Of a stretch of 17,694 nucleotides of DNA, positions 1 through 8,965 are shown piece by piece. The notes under the pieces were generated by a model that saw only the letters and a list, made by a program, of their open reading frames with translations, was not told where the DNA came from and did not search any database. Where the stretch lies: contig JANDJZ010000771.1 in the NCBI GenBank assembly GCA_027943245.1, forward strand, positions 1 to 17,694, read 5' to 3'. The translations under genes were made by a program, and so were the position numbers. The stretch comes from Acanthamoeba sp. SK_2022b. Its lineage: Eukaryota; Discosea; Longamoebia; Acanthamoebidae. How positions within the stretch are numbered: position 1 is the stretch's first letter; each line of letters starts with the position of its first letter.

Positions 1-121
1 GCTGCTCATGTACTCAACAAAGGTAATACAGCTGGGAAGAAGGACAAGGGAATCATTCTTTTGATTTAAATCGATGTTTTTTTTTATTCAAAAAGAAAAA
101 AAAAACAAAACGGAACGGAAC

Positions 122-1189
122 ATGGAGCGGCCAGGGCCACCCAAGCCGACCATCAGTCTGCCCAAACGAGGTCCGAAGCAAGCGGGCACAGTAGCTGGAG
201 CCGTTTTGCCACCGCTGCAAGAGCAAGTCGAAGATGAGACGATTGACGAAGAGGAAGGAGGGAAGGGAGCGGAGGCGGTCGAGGGGTGGTACCACTCCCT
301 CGTAGTGCCAAAAGCACTCACTGCCCCTCGACGTCTTTCAGAGGGCGTGTGGCGGCCAGACCTGCGCCTCGTACAAATCACAATCAACAAGTGCGCTCGC
401 CATATTCATGATTTATTTTGATTGAGTTCAATCTGGTGCTCATCTGAGGTGCAGAGGGCAGTGGTTCAAGACCATGGGCTTCTCGCACGGGAAGGAAGAG
501 TTCTATCACGTGGAAGAAGCGGTCTTCCTTGCCGACCAGGCTCTTCTACGCATCCTCCACCACGGTAAGCACGGCGTGCAGCCACCATCACACAGCCTAT
601 GAACGGCCACGCAGGACACTACGATCCTAACGCTCGCGCTTGCGTGAGCAGAGGTGGAGCTGTCGCTCGCTCAGGTGTTCCGGCTGCTGAGTGAAGGCGG
701 CGTCCCCCTCGACCACTACATCGCCTACGCGCACCTCACTCGCCTGGGCTTCATCCTCAGCCGTGCCCGCTTGCCGCCACCAGAGGCTCGCCCACGAGGT
801 GAGGCCTTCTCCCGCATTGCACGTTGCCCGCTACACGACGTGCACTCTGCTCATGGTTGGGTGGGGTGTCAGCAGGCACAGGGGCGCAAGCACCAAGCGT
901 ACTGTTCGATGTGTGGAAGGCCAAGAAGAAGGGGTTCAAGAAGAGCCAGGTGGACTCGCTACGGCCAGACTTCCGACTGTGCGTCGTGCGCCAGTCCGAC
1001 CCGCCACCATCGCCCGTGCAGCTCAGGTCTGAACGCCGTCCCTCTCGTTCCACTCTCGCTGGCAAGCTGACGCCTCTTCCACACGCCAGACACCTGTTCG
1101 AGCAGTCGCCAGGAGTGCCAGTGCGGTTTGGCGTCGTTGACGAAGGTGTGGTAACGTTTGCCACTTTCGAGCCGCTTACGTTCACGTGA
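122..1189 (+). CDS. TSEN54: tRNA-splicing endonuclease subunit Sen54 (5 exons, 256 aa)
   Basis: Structural, non-catalytic subunit of the nuclear endonuclease that removes introns from pre-tRNAs; it pairs with the catalytic Sen2 subunit. Exons by eye: 122-390, 455-564, 652-798, 882-1026, 1090-1189, totalling 771 nt in frame. The N-terminus is basic then acidic. At about residues 90-125 comes the Sen54 N-domain signature, WFKTMGF followed by FYHVEEAVFLAD, like the family's G...YLxPEEAlyL. Exon 3 gives SLAQVFRLL and YAHLTRLGFI, matching the family's YxxLkRxGYi. The C-terminus has FDVWKAKKKGFKKS, PDFRLCVVR and a closing VPVRFGVVDEGVVTFATFE, typical of the Sen54 C-terminal fold. At 256 aa it is much shorter than the human protein, lacking the long middle insert. 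The start is the first ATG heading the conserved frame, just after an A-rich leader. The last intron is 63 nt, in frame and without a stop, so its removal is inferred. Family call is secure; exact junctions are less so. Confidence 0.88.
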
Positions 1190-1255
1190 GCACCTTCGCT
1201 CACGCTAGTCCGCTACGCGAGCGATAAGGAAATAAGATGGGTTGAATGCACAACG

Positions 1256-1261
1256 TTTATT
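1256..1261 (-). terminator. Poly(A) signal AATAAA for the eL29 gene
   Basis: The plus strand reads TTTATT, which is AATAAA on the minus strand. It begins 13 nt beyond the eL29 stop codon, so the 3' UTR would be very short. It lies in the 85-nt gap where the Sen54 and eL29 genes converge. Confidence 0.5.
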
Positions 1262-1274
1262 TAGAACGATTCAT

Positions 1275-1582
1275 TTACTGCTTGGTGGCAGCGGGGGCGG
1301 GGGCGGCAGCGGCAGCGGCGGCCTTCTGCTGCTTCTGGAGCACCTTCACGGCCTTCTTGTTGTGCTTCTTGGCGAACCTCTGGTTGCGGAGGAACTTCGG
1401 GTCCATCTGAAGAAAGATGGTCAGCAGATGATCAAATAACAAGAGTCGGGCATAGTCTCGGGGCATTCAGGAGTACGTACGCCCTTGGTAGAGGTGTGCC
1501 TCTGGCTGGGGGCACGCTTGATACCGTTCCTGTGGTTCTTGTGACCCTGGTTGTGAGCCGTGTGGTTCTTGGACTTGGCCAT
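1275..1582 (-). CDS. RPL29: 60S ribosomal protein L29 (eL29), 2 exons, 77 aa
   Basis: Component of the cytosolic large ribosomal subunit. Exon 1 (1582-1481) encodes [20 protein letters not shown] followed by [14 protein letters not shown]. Exon 2 (1406-1275) encodes [19 protein letters not shown] and onwards. Both blocks match the eukaryotic L29e family almost residue for residue. The intron (1480-1407, 74 nt) is phase 0, with donor GTACGT and acceptor TTCAG. Joined length is 234 nt. After the conserved core the protein ends in an Ala/Pro-rich tail of about 18 residues. The start is fixed by the conserved MAKSKNHT. The gene converges with Sen54 and is head-to-head with the capping-enzyme gene. 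Confidence 0.96.
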
Positions 1583-1920
1583 TGTCTGTTGATTCGCAGA
1601 CGAGATGATTAGAAGGGCGAATTGAGAGCGGCAAGGAGATGGGAGCTAGGGCATAAGGACGTTCTTACGACAAGTAAATAGATGCCGAAAAGAGAGGTAA
1701 ATGATGCAGAGATGAGGAGGCGGAGCGCACGCACCTGTTGATCAAGGAAGTACGCACAACCGACGACGTGGGATAGAAAGGGAGGAGGAAGAAAGAAAAG
1801 AAGTCGACACCAAATTATACCATTTGATTTTGGCCGCTCGCTACACGGAGCTGCACACGTCACACCCACAAATCTTTTTTATTTCTTTTTGTGCCTTTTT
1901 CTGATCTTTTGTACGAACAG
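1583..1920. promoter_or_regulatory. Shared head-to-head promoter region, eL29 / capping triphosphatase
   Basis: This 338-nt segment separates the divergent start codons of eL29 and the RNA triphosphatase and must hold both promoters. On the minus strand a TATAAT (1819-1814) lies about 80 nt upstream of the putative eL29 5'-UTR donor and is a reasonable TATA element. A pyrimidine-rich tract at about 1876-1910 lies just upstream of the plus-strand ATG. No other gene was seen here. Confidence 0.4.
1586..1734 (-). other. Candidate 5'-UTR intron of the eL29 gene
   Basis: On the minus strand a donor CAACAG|GTGCGT (GT at 1734-1733) and an acceptor AATCAACAG (AG at 1587-1586) would leave only ACA before the eL29 ATG. 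Introns next to the start codon are common in ribosomal protein genes. No cDNA support is visible, so this is a splice-signal inference only. Confidence 0.4.
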
Positions 1921-2642
1921 ATGGAAAGCGAGAATGGAGAGTGGCAGAGTCGGAAACGAGTGAGACACGAAGAAGTGGCAACGCAACCACAGCAGGGCGT
2001 AGTTGCACATCGGGCCTCTGCCCCCTCCGCCGAGCCGCTCCGCCTGGAACGCAGCATTGTACAAATCCAATCAAATCGTTTGTGTAACAAATAACTTTTG
2101 CTTATTTCATAATATGTTATCGTCATTGATTAAATAAAAGCAAACGAGACATATTTGCACAACAAAGAGGAGAGCTCTGACAAGCGGTGGGCGTTTCTTG
2201 TACCAGTTCGGTTTCTCCGAGATCGAAGGAGTGCTGCGCAAGGTGTCCGACTTCCTCTTCGCCCACGCCAAGACGCCCGACGTAGAGGTATCCTCGGCCC
2301 ACCTATACAAACACGCGCCCGCTCTTCTCCTTCGTTCGCACAACTCACCCACACCTCTGGCCACCGCCCCACCGCGTAGATCGAGGCCAAGCTGGGCTTC
2401 CTGCTGGACAAAGACACGCGGGAGCGCCTCTACCTGCCCATCAGCTGCGAGACAGAGGTCATCAGCAGCAACATCAATTTCCAATCGAGCGTCCCTGCGG
2501 TGCGCAGTCTCTCCTCACCTTGTCTTGTGTGTCGTCTCTTACGCGCGCCGCACACGTTCACACACGCCACACAGGACTTGTTCAAACTATTCAACGACAG
2601 ACTAAACGAACGCTTTCATGCGACGGCACAGCCCGATTACAG

Positions 2643-2685
<43 letters not shown>

Positions 2686-3495
2686 CAATACCACGCAGAC
2701 AGCGACTGTCTATGCGCCTGGAAGTGTCGTGGGCGCGTCGCTGTGGGAACGCACTCACGGAGCGGTGTGTGTGTGGTTGGTGGGTTTCCAGGGCAAGAAG
2801 GTGGCGTATTCGCACTTTCGAGAGGTGGACGTGTTCTATCCGGGCCAGGTGCGGGTGACCCTGGACGAGGCCGGACACGAGAAGCGGGTCATACGAAAGA
2901 CGCGCCTCAAGGACATCAACTTCTACGCCCCGCAGAGCATGATCGACTTCCGAATCAGCGCCTCCACGTACACTCCCCCCCTCCCCCTTCCGTCATCTCC
3001 TCTTATATGTAGTGAAAAAAAAAACAAAAAAAAACAAAAAAAAAACAACAAAAATAATATTAATAAAACCCAAACAAAAGGGAAGAGCACGTGGAGCGGC
3101 CGCAGACGAGGCCGAGCCACGAGAGGCAGAAGGAGCGGATAAGCTACCGCTTCGAGCTGTTCTCGTTCGACCTGACCAAGGTGGAGAAGATCGAACGGCA
3201 GGGCAAGAGCACGACCTTCGAGATGGAGATCGAGCTCGCCGACATGGCCCTCCTCCGCGCCGAGCGGCAGAAGCTCATCAACAAACTCCCCAACGATTTT
3301 CTGCCCATCGCCACCGGTACACTTCCCCCTCCCACCTCCCCCCCACTCACCGCTCCTCACGCGCCCACCGACGGCTGCCCGCGTTCGTCACGAAGGCTTA
3401 CCTTGTGCGCGCGTGCATGCGCGATTGCAGCGTTGCTGAACAACATCCACGCGTTCCTGACGATCGCCAACCAGCTGCCACAACAGCGGTACTGA
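1921..3495 (+). CDS. mRNA-capping RNA 5'-triphosphatase, Cet1/tunnel-fold type (7 exons, 294 aa)
   Basis: Removes the gamma phosphate from nascent mRNA 5' ends, the first step of capping. Exons: 1921-2058, 2207-2287, 2380-2499, 2575-2643, 2792-2967, 3081-3316, 3431-3495, totalling 885 nt in frame. The triphosphate-tunnel-metalloenzyme signatures of the Cet1 family are present. Joining exons 2 and 3 gives VEIEAKLGFLL, with metal-binding glutamates at about 73 and 75. Later come LYLPISCETEV, DFRISASTEEHVE, ERISYRFELFSFDLTKVEKI, and a terminal FEMEIEL with glutamates at about 242, 244 and 246. The joined exon 5-6 peptide restores the expected RISxSTE motif, supporting the junction at 2967/3081. 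The first donor (2059, GTACAA) is the weakest choice. No guanylyltransferase domain follows, so capping is split between proteins as in fungi. The ATG heads the only open N-terminal frame after the pyrimidine-rich leader. Confidence 0.85.
2646..2684 (+). repeat. (CA)n microsatellite in triphosphatase intron 4
   Basis: An uninterrupted CA tract starts two bases inside the donor (GTACACAC) of the intron 2644-2791. It is the only long dinucleotide tract in the window that reads CA rather than UG on the sense strand. HTHTHT-like peptides across it are artefacts. Confidence 0.95.
3013..3070 (+). repeat. A-rich low-complexity tract in triphosphatase intron 5
   Basis: Runs of A separated by single C, then an AT stretch, lie inside intron 2968-3080 just upstream of its acceptor (AAAAG at 3079-3080). 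A purine-rich rather than pyrimidine-rich 3' intron end is unusual, but the joined protein motif requires this acceptor. Confidence 0.8.
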
Positions 3496-3677
3496 CCGAC
3501 CAACGACGACGTTGTGTCATTGCAATGGGGGGAGTGCCACACACGCACGCACACACACGTTTCCCAACATGCGCACACGACGCACGGACTGTATTTGCAA
3601 ATGCATTCCACGGTGGCATGTGCACACACAGACAACATTGCAGCGCGGCCAGACGGGGGGGGGGCGTGTAGGGGTCT

Positions 3678-4362
3678 TCAGACGGAGGTGACCCTCTTGT
3701 CGTCGGCGGTCTTGGCCCGGTCGCCTGCGATGTAGGCCTCCAGCAGACGCACCCGCTCCTCTGGCCGCACGCTGAACGCCTTGTACCGCTTGTCGCCCTT
3801 CATTGCCGGCAACACGCGCGTCATTAATAATTTTATAATTAAATAGAAAATACTACGCGATAATGCCATTATAATTAGAAATATTAAAAAAATTAATGGA
3901 CGAATTATTTAAATCAAGTATTCATAATAAGAAGAGAGGTGCCGTACGCGGATGAGGTGTTCGATCTTGGGCCAGTCGGCCACGGTGGTGGTGGCGCTGA
4001 TGGCCATGGTCTCCTTGCCGGTCTCGTCCAGGAGCGTCAGGAAGTCCTGCCGCGCCCTCTCGTGCATCTCCCTCACGTGCTCCTCGAACCTGAGCAACAT
4101 CAACATCAACATCAACATTACCATCACCCAAAAACGCGATGTCAGCACACCGCAGCGCGACGCACTCCGCTTGCACGCGAGCGCGTACAGTTTCTTGCGT
4201 TCAGAGTCGTCGGGCACGCGGCTCCAGCGGGGGTCGGCCTGGACCAGTTCGCGGGCGTCTTCCCACGAGCTCGCCAGGTGGATCTTGTCCGTCTCTGCCA
4301 GCAGTCCCTTGAACTGCACCAAACGATCCTGCAGCCATTCCCGCGCACGACGCGACACGCAG

Positions 4363-4396
<34 letters not shown>

Positions 4397-4405
4397 CACA
4401 CACAC

Positions 4406-4475
<70 letters not shown>

Positions 4476-6294
4476 GCACGCACACGAGCACGTTTGGGTG
4501 AGGATGGTCGCAGAGAGGCGGTGGGTGGGATAGAGCGCACGCACGGTCATCAGCTTTTGGAGGTGCTTGCGGAAGAGCTTCTCCTTCTGCTCCGACGTGA
4601 GCAGCGGGCTCGAGTAGCGCCGGTCGCCCGACAGCGACGGCTTGCTCTCCCTCCACGACGCCTACGAGCAAACGAACAAACAAACAAAAATAAATAAATA
4701 CATCGACAATCAAACGAAATAATTCAACAATTAATAATGAATAATAAATAAATAAAAATAAAAATAGAAAGAGAAAAATATGAATAAAAATGAATTAATA
4801 TAAGGACCGTACGTCGTGGTGTTTGATGCGTTCGCTGAGGAGGGCCTCGAAGTGGGCGACTGCTTCTTCGAGGCGCACCTTGGACCGCTGCTCGTCCATC
4901 TCGCGCTCCTCCTTCTCGCGCCTCCGCCGCACCTCGCGCTCGCGCTCCTTGAGCCGCTCCTCGGCGCTCGCCATCCGCTGCCGCTTGCGCACCGCGTCGG
5001 AGATCGAGGCCACGTACTCGTTGAACAGCTCCTCCCGCTCGTGCGACGACTCCACCGCCGCATAGCGCGGGTCGCCCTCCACCAGCCTCTTCACCTGTAC
5101 ACAACCCCCCAATCGTCATGCCACGTCACGCCACGTCACGCCGTGTAGCGGGGGATGGGGGGAGGGCGGCGAACCTTGGACCAGCGGGAGTCGGGGTCGA
5201 TCTCGGGCGTCTCCTCCAACAGCTCCCGGAAGGCCCTGTGCGCCTCCTGCGTGCCTGATGACGTATTGTCCCCCCCCCCCCCCCGAAGCTTCAGCCACCG
5301 CACGCAACGGGGGGGGGTAAAGAGGGGTAGATGGGGGGGGGGCGACACCTTTCTCCTTGGCCTGGCGGAGCGGAGCGACGGCGGCGTCGAAGAGGCTGCG
5401 CCGCTCCTTGCGGTCGGCCGATGTCTCGCCCATGGCCTTGAACCGCGGGTCGGCCTCGTGCGCGCGCTCAAAGTCGGCCCACCTGGTGTCGGCCGTGAGC
5501 CCCGACCGCACCTCCTCCAGCAGCCGCTCGAACCCCTCCTTCGCCGCCTTGTGTGCGTGTGCGCATGTCCGCAGAAAATCAGCCAAGCCAAGGAGTGGAG
5601 TGGGGGGGGGGACAGCTGGGCGCCGTAGCGAATGGGTTGGGGGAAGGGGAGGAGGGCGCACCTGCGAGCGGGCGCGCTTGGCGGCGCGCTCTTCGTTAAG
5701 GATGTTCTTGACGTAGGCCTCGAACACCGCGCGACGGTCGCCGTGCCTCGGCAGCACTACCCCCCCCCCCAACCCCCCCGCACGCACACGGCCAATGAGA
5801 GATGAGCGAAATCCCCGCGTACGATACACGCATGCGCACACACGCGCACACACGCGCACCTTTGAAACGGGGGTCGACGCACAGCTTGGGCAGCTCCTTG
5901 TCCCACTTGGAGAAGGGCGTGAGCTTCTTCTCCCTCAGCATGTCCTGCAATAGCGAGAGAGAGAGAGAGAGAGAGAGGAGCGCGGAGTGAGCCATGGCGC
6001 GCGTGCTGGCGCGTTTCTCCAGGGGGAGGGCGTGCGGGCCCACCTTGAACTGCTCGATGCGGCGCTGCTGCTCTTCGCTGGGCACCTCCCCGTCTTCGTC
6101 GCCGCCTCCACCGCCCCCCGTGCCTTCCGCGGCCGTCTCGGTCACAGTGGCGCCGGCGGCGCCGGCGGCCTCCTCGCCCTCCTCCTGGTCGACCCTGGGC
6201 CGCTTGTGGTCCTCGTCTTCCGCCGTCGCGCCCGCCTCCATGTCGCCCAGCTTTCGCTTCACCGCATCCAGGGACCTGACCACGCACACAACAC

Positions 6295-6362
<68 letters not shown>

Positions 6363-7947
6363 GTGGTTGAGGAGATGAGGCGTCGGTGGATGGTGGTGGC
6401 GCGGTTGGTACTTCTCGGCGAGGGCGACGCGGGCTCTGGCCAGGTGGTCTTCGCTGGACTCGAGCTCCATCTCCGACCGCGCCTGCACCGCCGGGGCCGC
6501 CGTCTCGGACGCGCCGGCCTCGGCCGCCTCCGCCGTCACGAGCTCCGGCTGGCCGGCCTGCGGCTGAGGCTGGGCCTCCTCCTGCGCCTCCTTCTCCGGT
6601 TGGCCCTGGTCGACTGGCGCCTCGGCCCGTGGCCGCTGCTGCTGCTTGGCGCGGAGGAGGGCCTCGACCTCGGGCGGCAGCGTCCACGCCGATTCCTGGG
6701 TCTGTCCGCCCAATCGGCGAGCGGCGAGCGGTCGAGTCAGGCCAAGCGCAGCCCAATGGGGAGTTGCCGGCGAGGCGAGGCAAGGCAAGGCTGGGAGGGG
6801 GGGGGAAGGCAGGGCACGGCGCGGTACCTCGGGGTTGTGGTAGTAGAAGTCGCCGTCGGCCGCGTAGACGCGCTTCCAGCTCGTGCCCTCGATGGCCTCC
6901 CTGCACCGCAGCACCACGCGGGCAGCCACACACGACACGCGCACACGGGCGTCAACCAGCAGCGCACACGCGACGGCGCCGCGCGCGTACACACACACAC
7001 ACACGCACGCACGCGCGCACACACACGCACAACACGCGTACATGGCGAAGCCCGACCGGGCGATCTCCTGCTGGAAGGCCACAGCGGGCGGGCACTCCCA
7101 GGTGGACTCGCCCGACGCGGCGTTGTAGTAGTAGGTGCCCTCCTCGGCCGTGTGCTCGGTCCACTGGGCCGCCTCCGCCCGCCACCTGTCCCTGCCCTCG
7201 TCCACCACCTGGCCGCCCCCCCCCTCTCGCGTCAACTCACGTACACAGCGCACACAACACACAACACGCGCCACGTGCCTTGTCTTCAATCACGGGCAGA
7301 GCGGGAACGGGGGCAGCGAGCGGGACAGGGGTTGGTATGAGGCCGGGAGCCATGGCCGGCGGGAGATGGGCGGGGACCACGCCCGGGGGGAGCATGGCGG
7401 CGCCCGGCGGGCCGGCAAACATCGGCGGGCCGCCTGTTGTGGGAGCCGCACAGCGAGTCCATGGCGTGGACGTGCGCGCGTGCGTGTGTGAGAAGTGCTG
7501 GGTGGGGGGAGAGGTGGGGCGATGGGGGCGAACCGGGTATGCCCGGTTGGGGCCATCCGTAGGGAGGCTGAGCTGGCCCGCCCACGTAGGGCCCGCCCTG
7601 CGGCTGCACATACATACATACACGCGCACACACGCACACACCACAAAGCTAGAGTCAGTTGCCGCTGGGGCGCGCTACGGCACGCACGCCACGCATACCA
7701 GGCGAGTGGGAGGGCCACCATAAGGAGACGGCGCAAAGGGCATGCCAGGGTGGTGCGGAGCGCCTGGAACGCCCCCGGGAGGCCAGCCATGCCCGCTATG
7801 CGGCGCAACGAAAGCAAATGGTAACCGTTGGTCAACTTGCAGATGATTGGATTGCAATGGCGTAAAAAGAGGAACGTACGGCGGAGCGATGTGATGCCCA
7901 TAAGGGCCTCTCCCAGGACCACCAGGGGGGAATCCGCCTCCCTGCAT
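3678..7947 (-). CDS. TCERG1: Transcription elongation regulator 1-like WW/FF-domain protein (17 exons, 803 aa)
   Basis: Nuclear protein expected to link elongating RNA polymerase II (FF domains bind the phosphorylated CTD) to splicing factors (WW domains bind Pro-rich partners). Exons, 5' to 3': 7947-7880, 7795-7699, 7603-7534, 7433-7279, 7208-7042, 6900-6828, 6701-6412, 6275-6044, 5944-5860, 5756-5662, 5547-5349, 5254-5175, 5094-4813, 4661-4545, 4328-4189, 4089-3948, 3797-3678; 2412 nt. Residues 1-130 are Pro/Gly-rich. WW1 is at 146-170 (WTEHTA...YYYN...TWECP) and WW2 at 194-220 (WKRVYA...FYYHNPETQESAW). An Ala/Glu-rich linker follows, then six FF repeats at about 378-440, 447-505, 511-568, 613-670, 671-727 and 728-790, with a charged helix (ERLKEREREVRRRREKEERE) before FF4. 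Six FFs plus that helix match TCERG1/CA150 rather than Prp40; only two WWs were found against three in human. Intron 4 appears to be GC-AG. The ATG at 7947 is the first in frame, 70 nt below a TATAAA. Confidence 0.85.
3798..3947 (-). other. AT-rich last intron of the TCERG1-like gene
   Basis: Between donor CGC|GTACGG and acceptor AATGAAG, this 150-nt intron is strongly AT-rich in the middle (about 3820-3935), in contrast to its GC-rich surroundings. Splicing it out restores the FF motif IEHLIRGDKRYKAF. Confidence 0.75.
4096..4122 (-). repeat. CATCAA hexamer repeat in TCERG1 intron 15
   Basis: About four tandem copies of a six-base unit (plus strand CATCAA, sense strand TTGATG) lie immediately upstream of the acceptor GCTCAG of intron 4188-4090. 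Confidence 0.85.
4363..4484 (-). repeat. Long (CA)n/(TG)n microsatellite in TCERG1 intron 14
   Basis: About 120 nt of CA repeat with a few CG interruptions fill most of the 216-nt intron 4544-4329. On the sense (minus) strand the RNA reads (UG)n. Long peptides of Thr-His or Cys-Val across it are artefacts. Confidence 0.95.
4662..4812 (-). other. AT-rich intron 13 of the TCERG1-like gene
   Basis: A 151-nt intron (donor GAC|GTACGG, acceptor CTCGTAG) made largely of AATAA/AAATA-type short repeats at about 4680-4800. Splicing it joins IKHHD to ASWRES, the expected middle of FF4. Confidence 0.75.
5270..5342 (-). repeat. Homopolymer G/C runs in TCERG1 intron 11
   Basis: Intron 5348-5255 contains a C-run near 5271-5284 (plus strand; poly-G in the sense RNA close to the acceptor) and two G-runs near 5310-5342 (poly-C in sense). 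The opposite runs could pair into a hairpin within the intron RNA. Confidence 0.85.
5950..5976 (-). repeat. (GA)n/(CT)n tract in TCERG1 intron 8
   Basis: About 13 GA units on the plus strand (CT on the sense strand) lie just upstream of the acceptor TTGCAG of intron 6043-5945, where they serve as an extended polypyrimidine tract. Confidence 0.9.
6285..6361 (-). repeat. (CA)n/(TG)n microsatellite in TCERG1 intron 7
   Basis: A nearly perfect CA tract of about 75 nt on the plus strand, UG repeats in the sense RNA, ends shortly before the acceptor GGTCAG of the 136-nt intron 6411-6276. Confidence 0.95.
6988..7036 (-). repeat. Imperfect CA/CG tract in TCERG1 intron 5
   Basis: Alternating CA and CG dinucleotides (UG/CG in the sense RNA) occupy the donor-proximal part of the 141-nt intron 7041-6901. 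It is less regular than the other dinucleotide tracts. Confidence 0.8.
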
Positions 7948-8016
7948 TTGTGTGCGATTGCGTGGTGTAGAAAAGTTTGGGCGCACCTGTTTTTCCTTAC
8001 TTTTCTTGTCCTTTTC

Positions 8017-8022
8017 TTTATA
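8017..8022 (-). promoter_or_regulatory. Candidate TATA box of the TCERG1-like gene
   Basis: The minus strand reads GTATAAAG here, 70 nt upstream of the ATG at 7947. The spacing suits a short 5' UTR. It lies in the 376-nt divergent interval (7948-8323) shared with the Bet1-like gene, in which no further gene was seen. Confidence 0.4.
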
Positions 8023-8323
8023 CGTCTTTTTCCGCTTTTATGCAAATTGCTGCTGCAGAACCCCAGAAAGAACAGGGTACACAAGGTAAAAGCCTGGTGT
8101 ACTCTTGGCTCACAGAGTGGCCATCAGCCAGAATCAGAACCGTGGGAGGGGCTGGGCCAGGGAGAAGCAGGACCTGTGGCGGCGCGCCAGTGCCACGAAC
8201 CTGCAGCGAGATCCCACACAAATTGTCTGCATACCAAAGCTTCTGTGGCAGAAAATGAAAAAAACACAAAACTGGAACAGAAACGTGAATCACATTCACA
8301 ACACGTAGGCTACTGGAACGCAG

Positions 8324-8965
8324 ATGACGTCGCGGTACGTCTTGTCTCCCCCCTTCGTTTGGTCATATGCTTCTTGCTCATTGCTCGTTCCTACAGAAAT
8401 GGGGGAAGTCTTTTGGGGTACGACGATTACGCTCGCCGTAAAAATGAGGAGAAGGACCGTCTCAGCGCGCAATCCGAGGAATGGCTAGAGCAGTCCAACG
8501 ACGCTCATCTTGACAAAATTGGATCGAAGATATCAGCCATTAAAGAGGTACCCCAGTTCATCTTTGTAACTCCCTCAATCAGTTGTTGTTTTTCCTGCAG
8601 TTTCATTATGTTCGTATTATTCGTGCAGTTCGTTGTATAATTGTTGCTTTAATTACTCTTTGTTTGTCTACGTGACAGATTTCGTTGGGCATTAAGAAGG
8701 AGATTGCGGACTCGAGCAGCCTTCTTGACCAAATGGAGAGCGGAGTGGCCATGACTGGTGGGATGCTCAAGGTAACGTGCTCCACTATCGTTTTGTGTAG
8801 CATGGTCTCAAGTCCGGCTAAACCATTCACATGATCGTGTGTTAGGGCTCGATCGGGAGGCTGGCCGACATGACCCAGACCGCGACGAAGAAGCACATGC
8901 TCTACCTCATCGTGTTCGTGGTCGGCATCTTCCTCACCCTCTACTACGGCATCTCCTTCTTCTAA
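8324..8965 (+). CDS. BET1: Bet1-like ER-Golgi Qc-SNARE (4 exons, 124 aa)
   Basis: Small tail-anchored SNARE expected to act with syntaxin-5/Sed5, Bos1-type and Sec22-type partners in ER-to-Golgi vesicle fusion. Exons: 8324-8334, 8397-8547, 8679-8771, 8846-8965; 375 nt in frame. A short N-terminus (MTSRNGGSLLGYDDYARRKN) leads into one SNARE coiled coil at about 35-95 (LDKIGSKISAIKE, ISLGIKKEIADSSSLLDQME, TGGMLKGSIGRLADM). A C-terminal membrane anchor spans about 103-124 (MLYLIVFVVGIFLTLYYGIS). Length and layout match Bet1 (about 118-142 aa). Alignment with Bet1 puts Ser66 at the central ionic layer, as in yeast Bet1 rather than the Gln of animals. Exon 1 carries only 11 coding bases; the start rests on ATG followed by a clean GTACGT donor. 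Sft1 is the main alternative identity. Confidence 0.85.

Noticed and set aside
4350..4500. Long Thr-His and Cys-Val repeat open frames across the CA/GT tracts (also at 2640-2690, 6285-6361, 16535-16651)
   Set aside because: Simple repeats have no stops in any frame. The flanking coding segments splice around them with good GT-AG signals.
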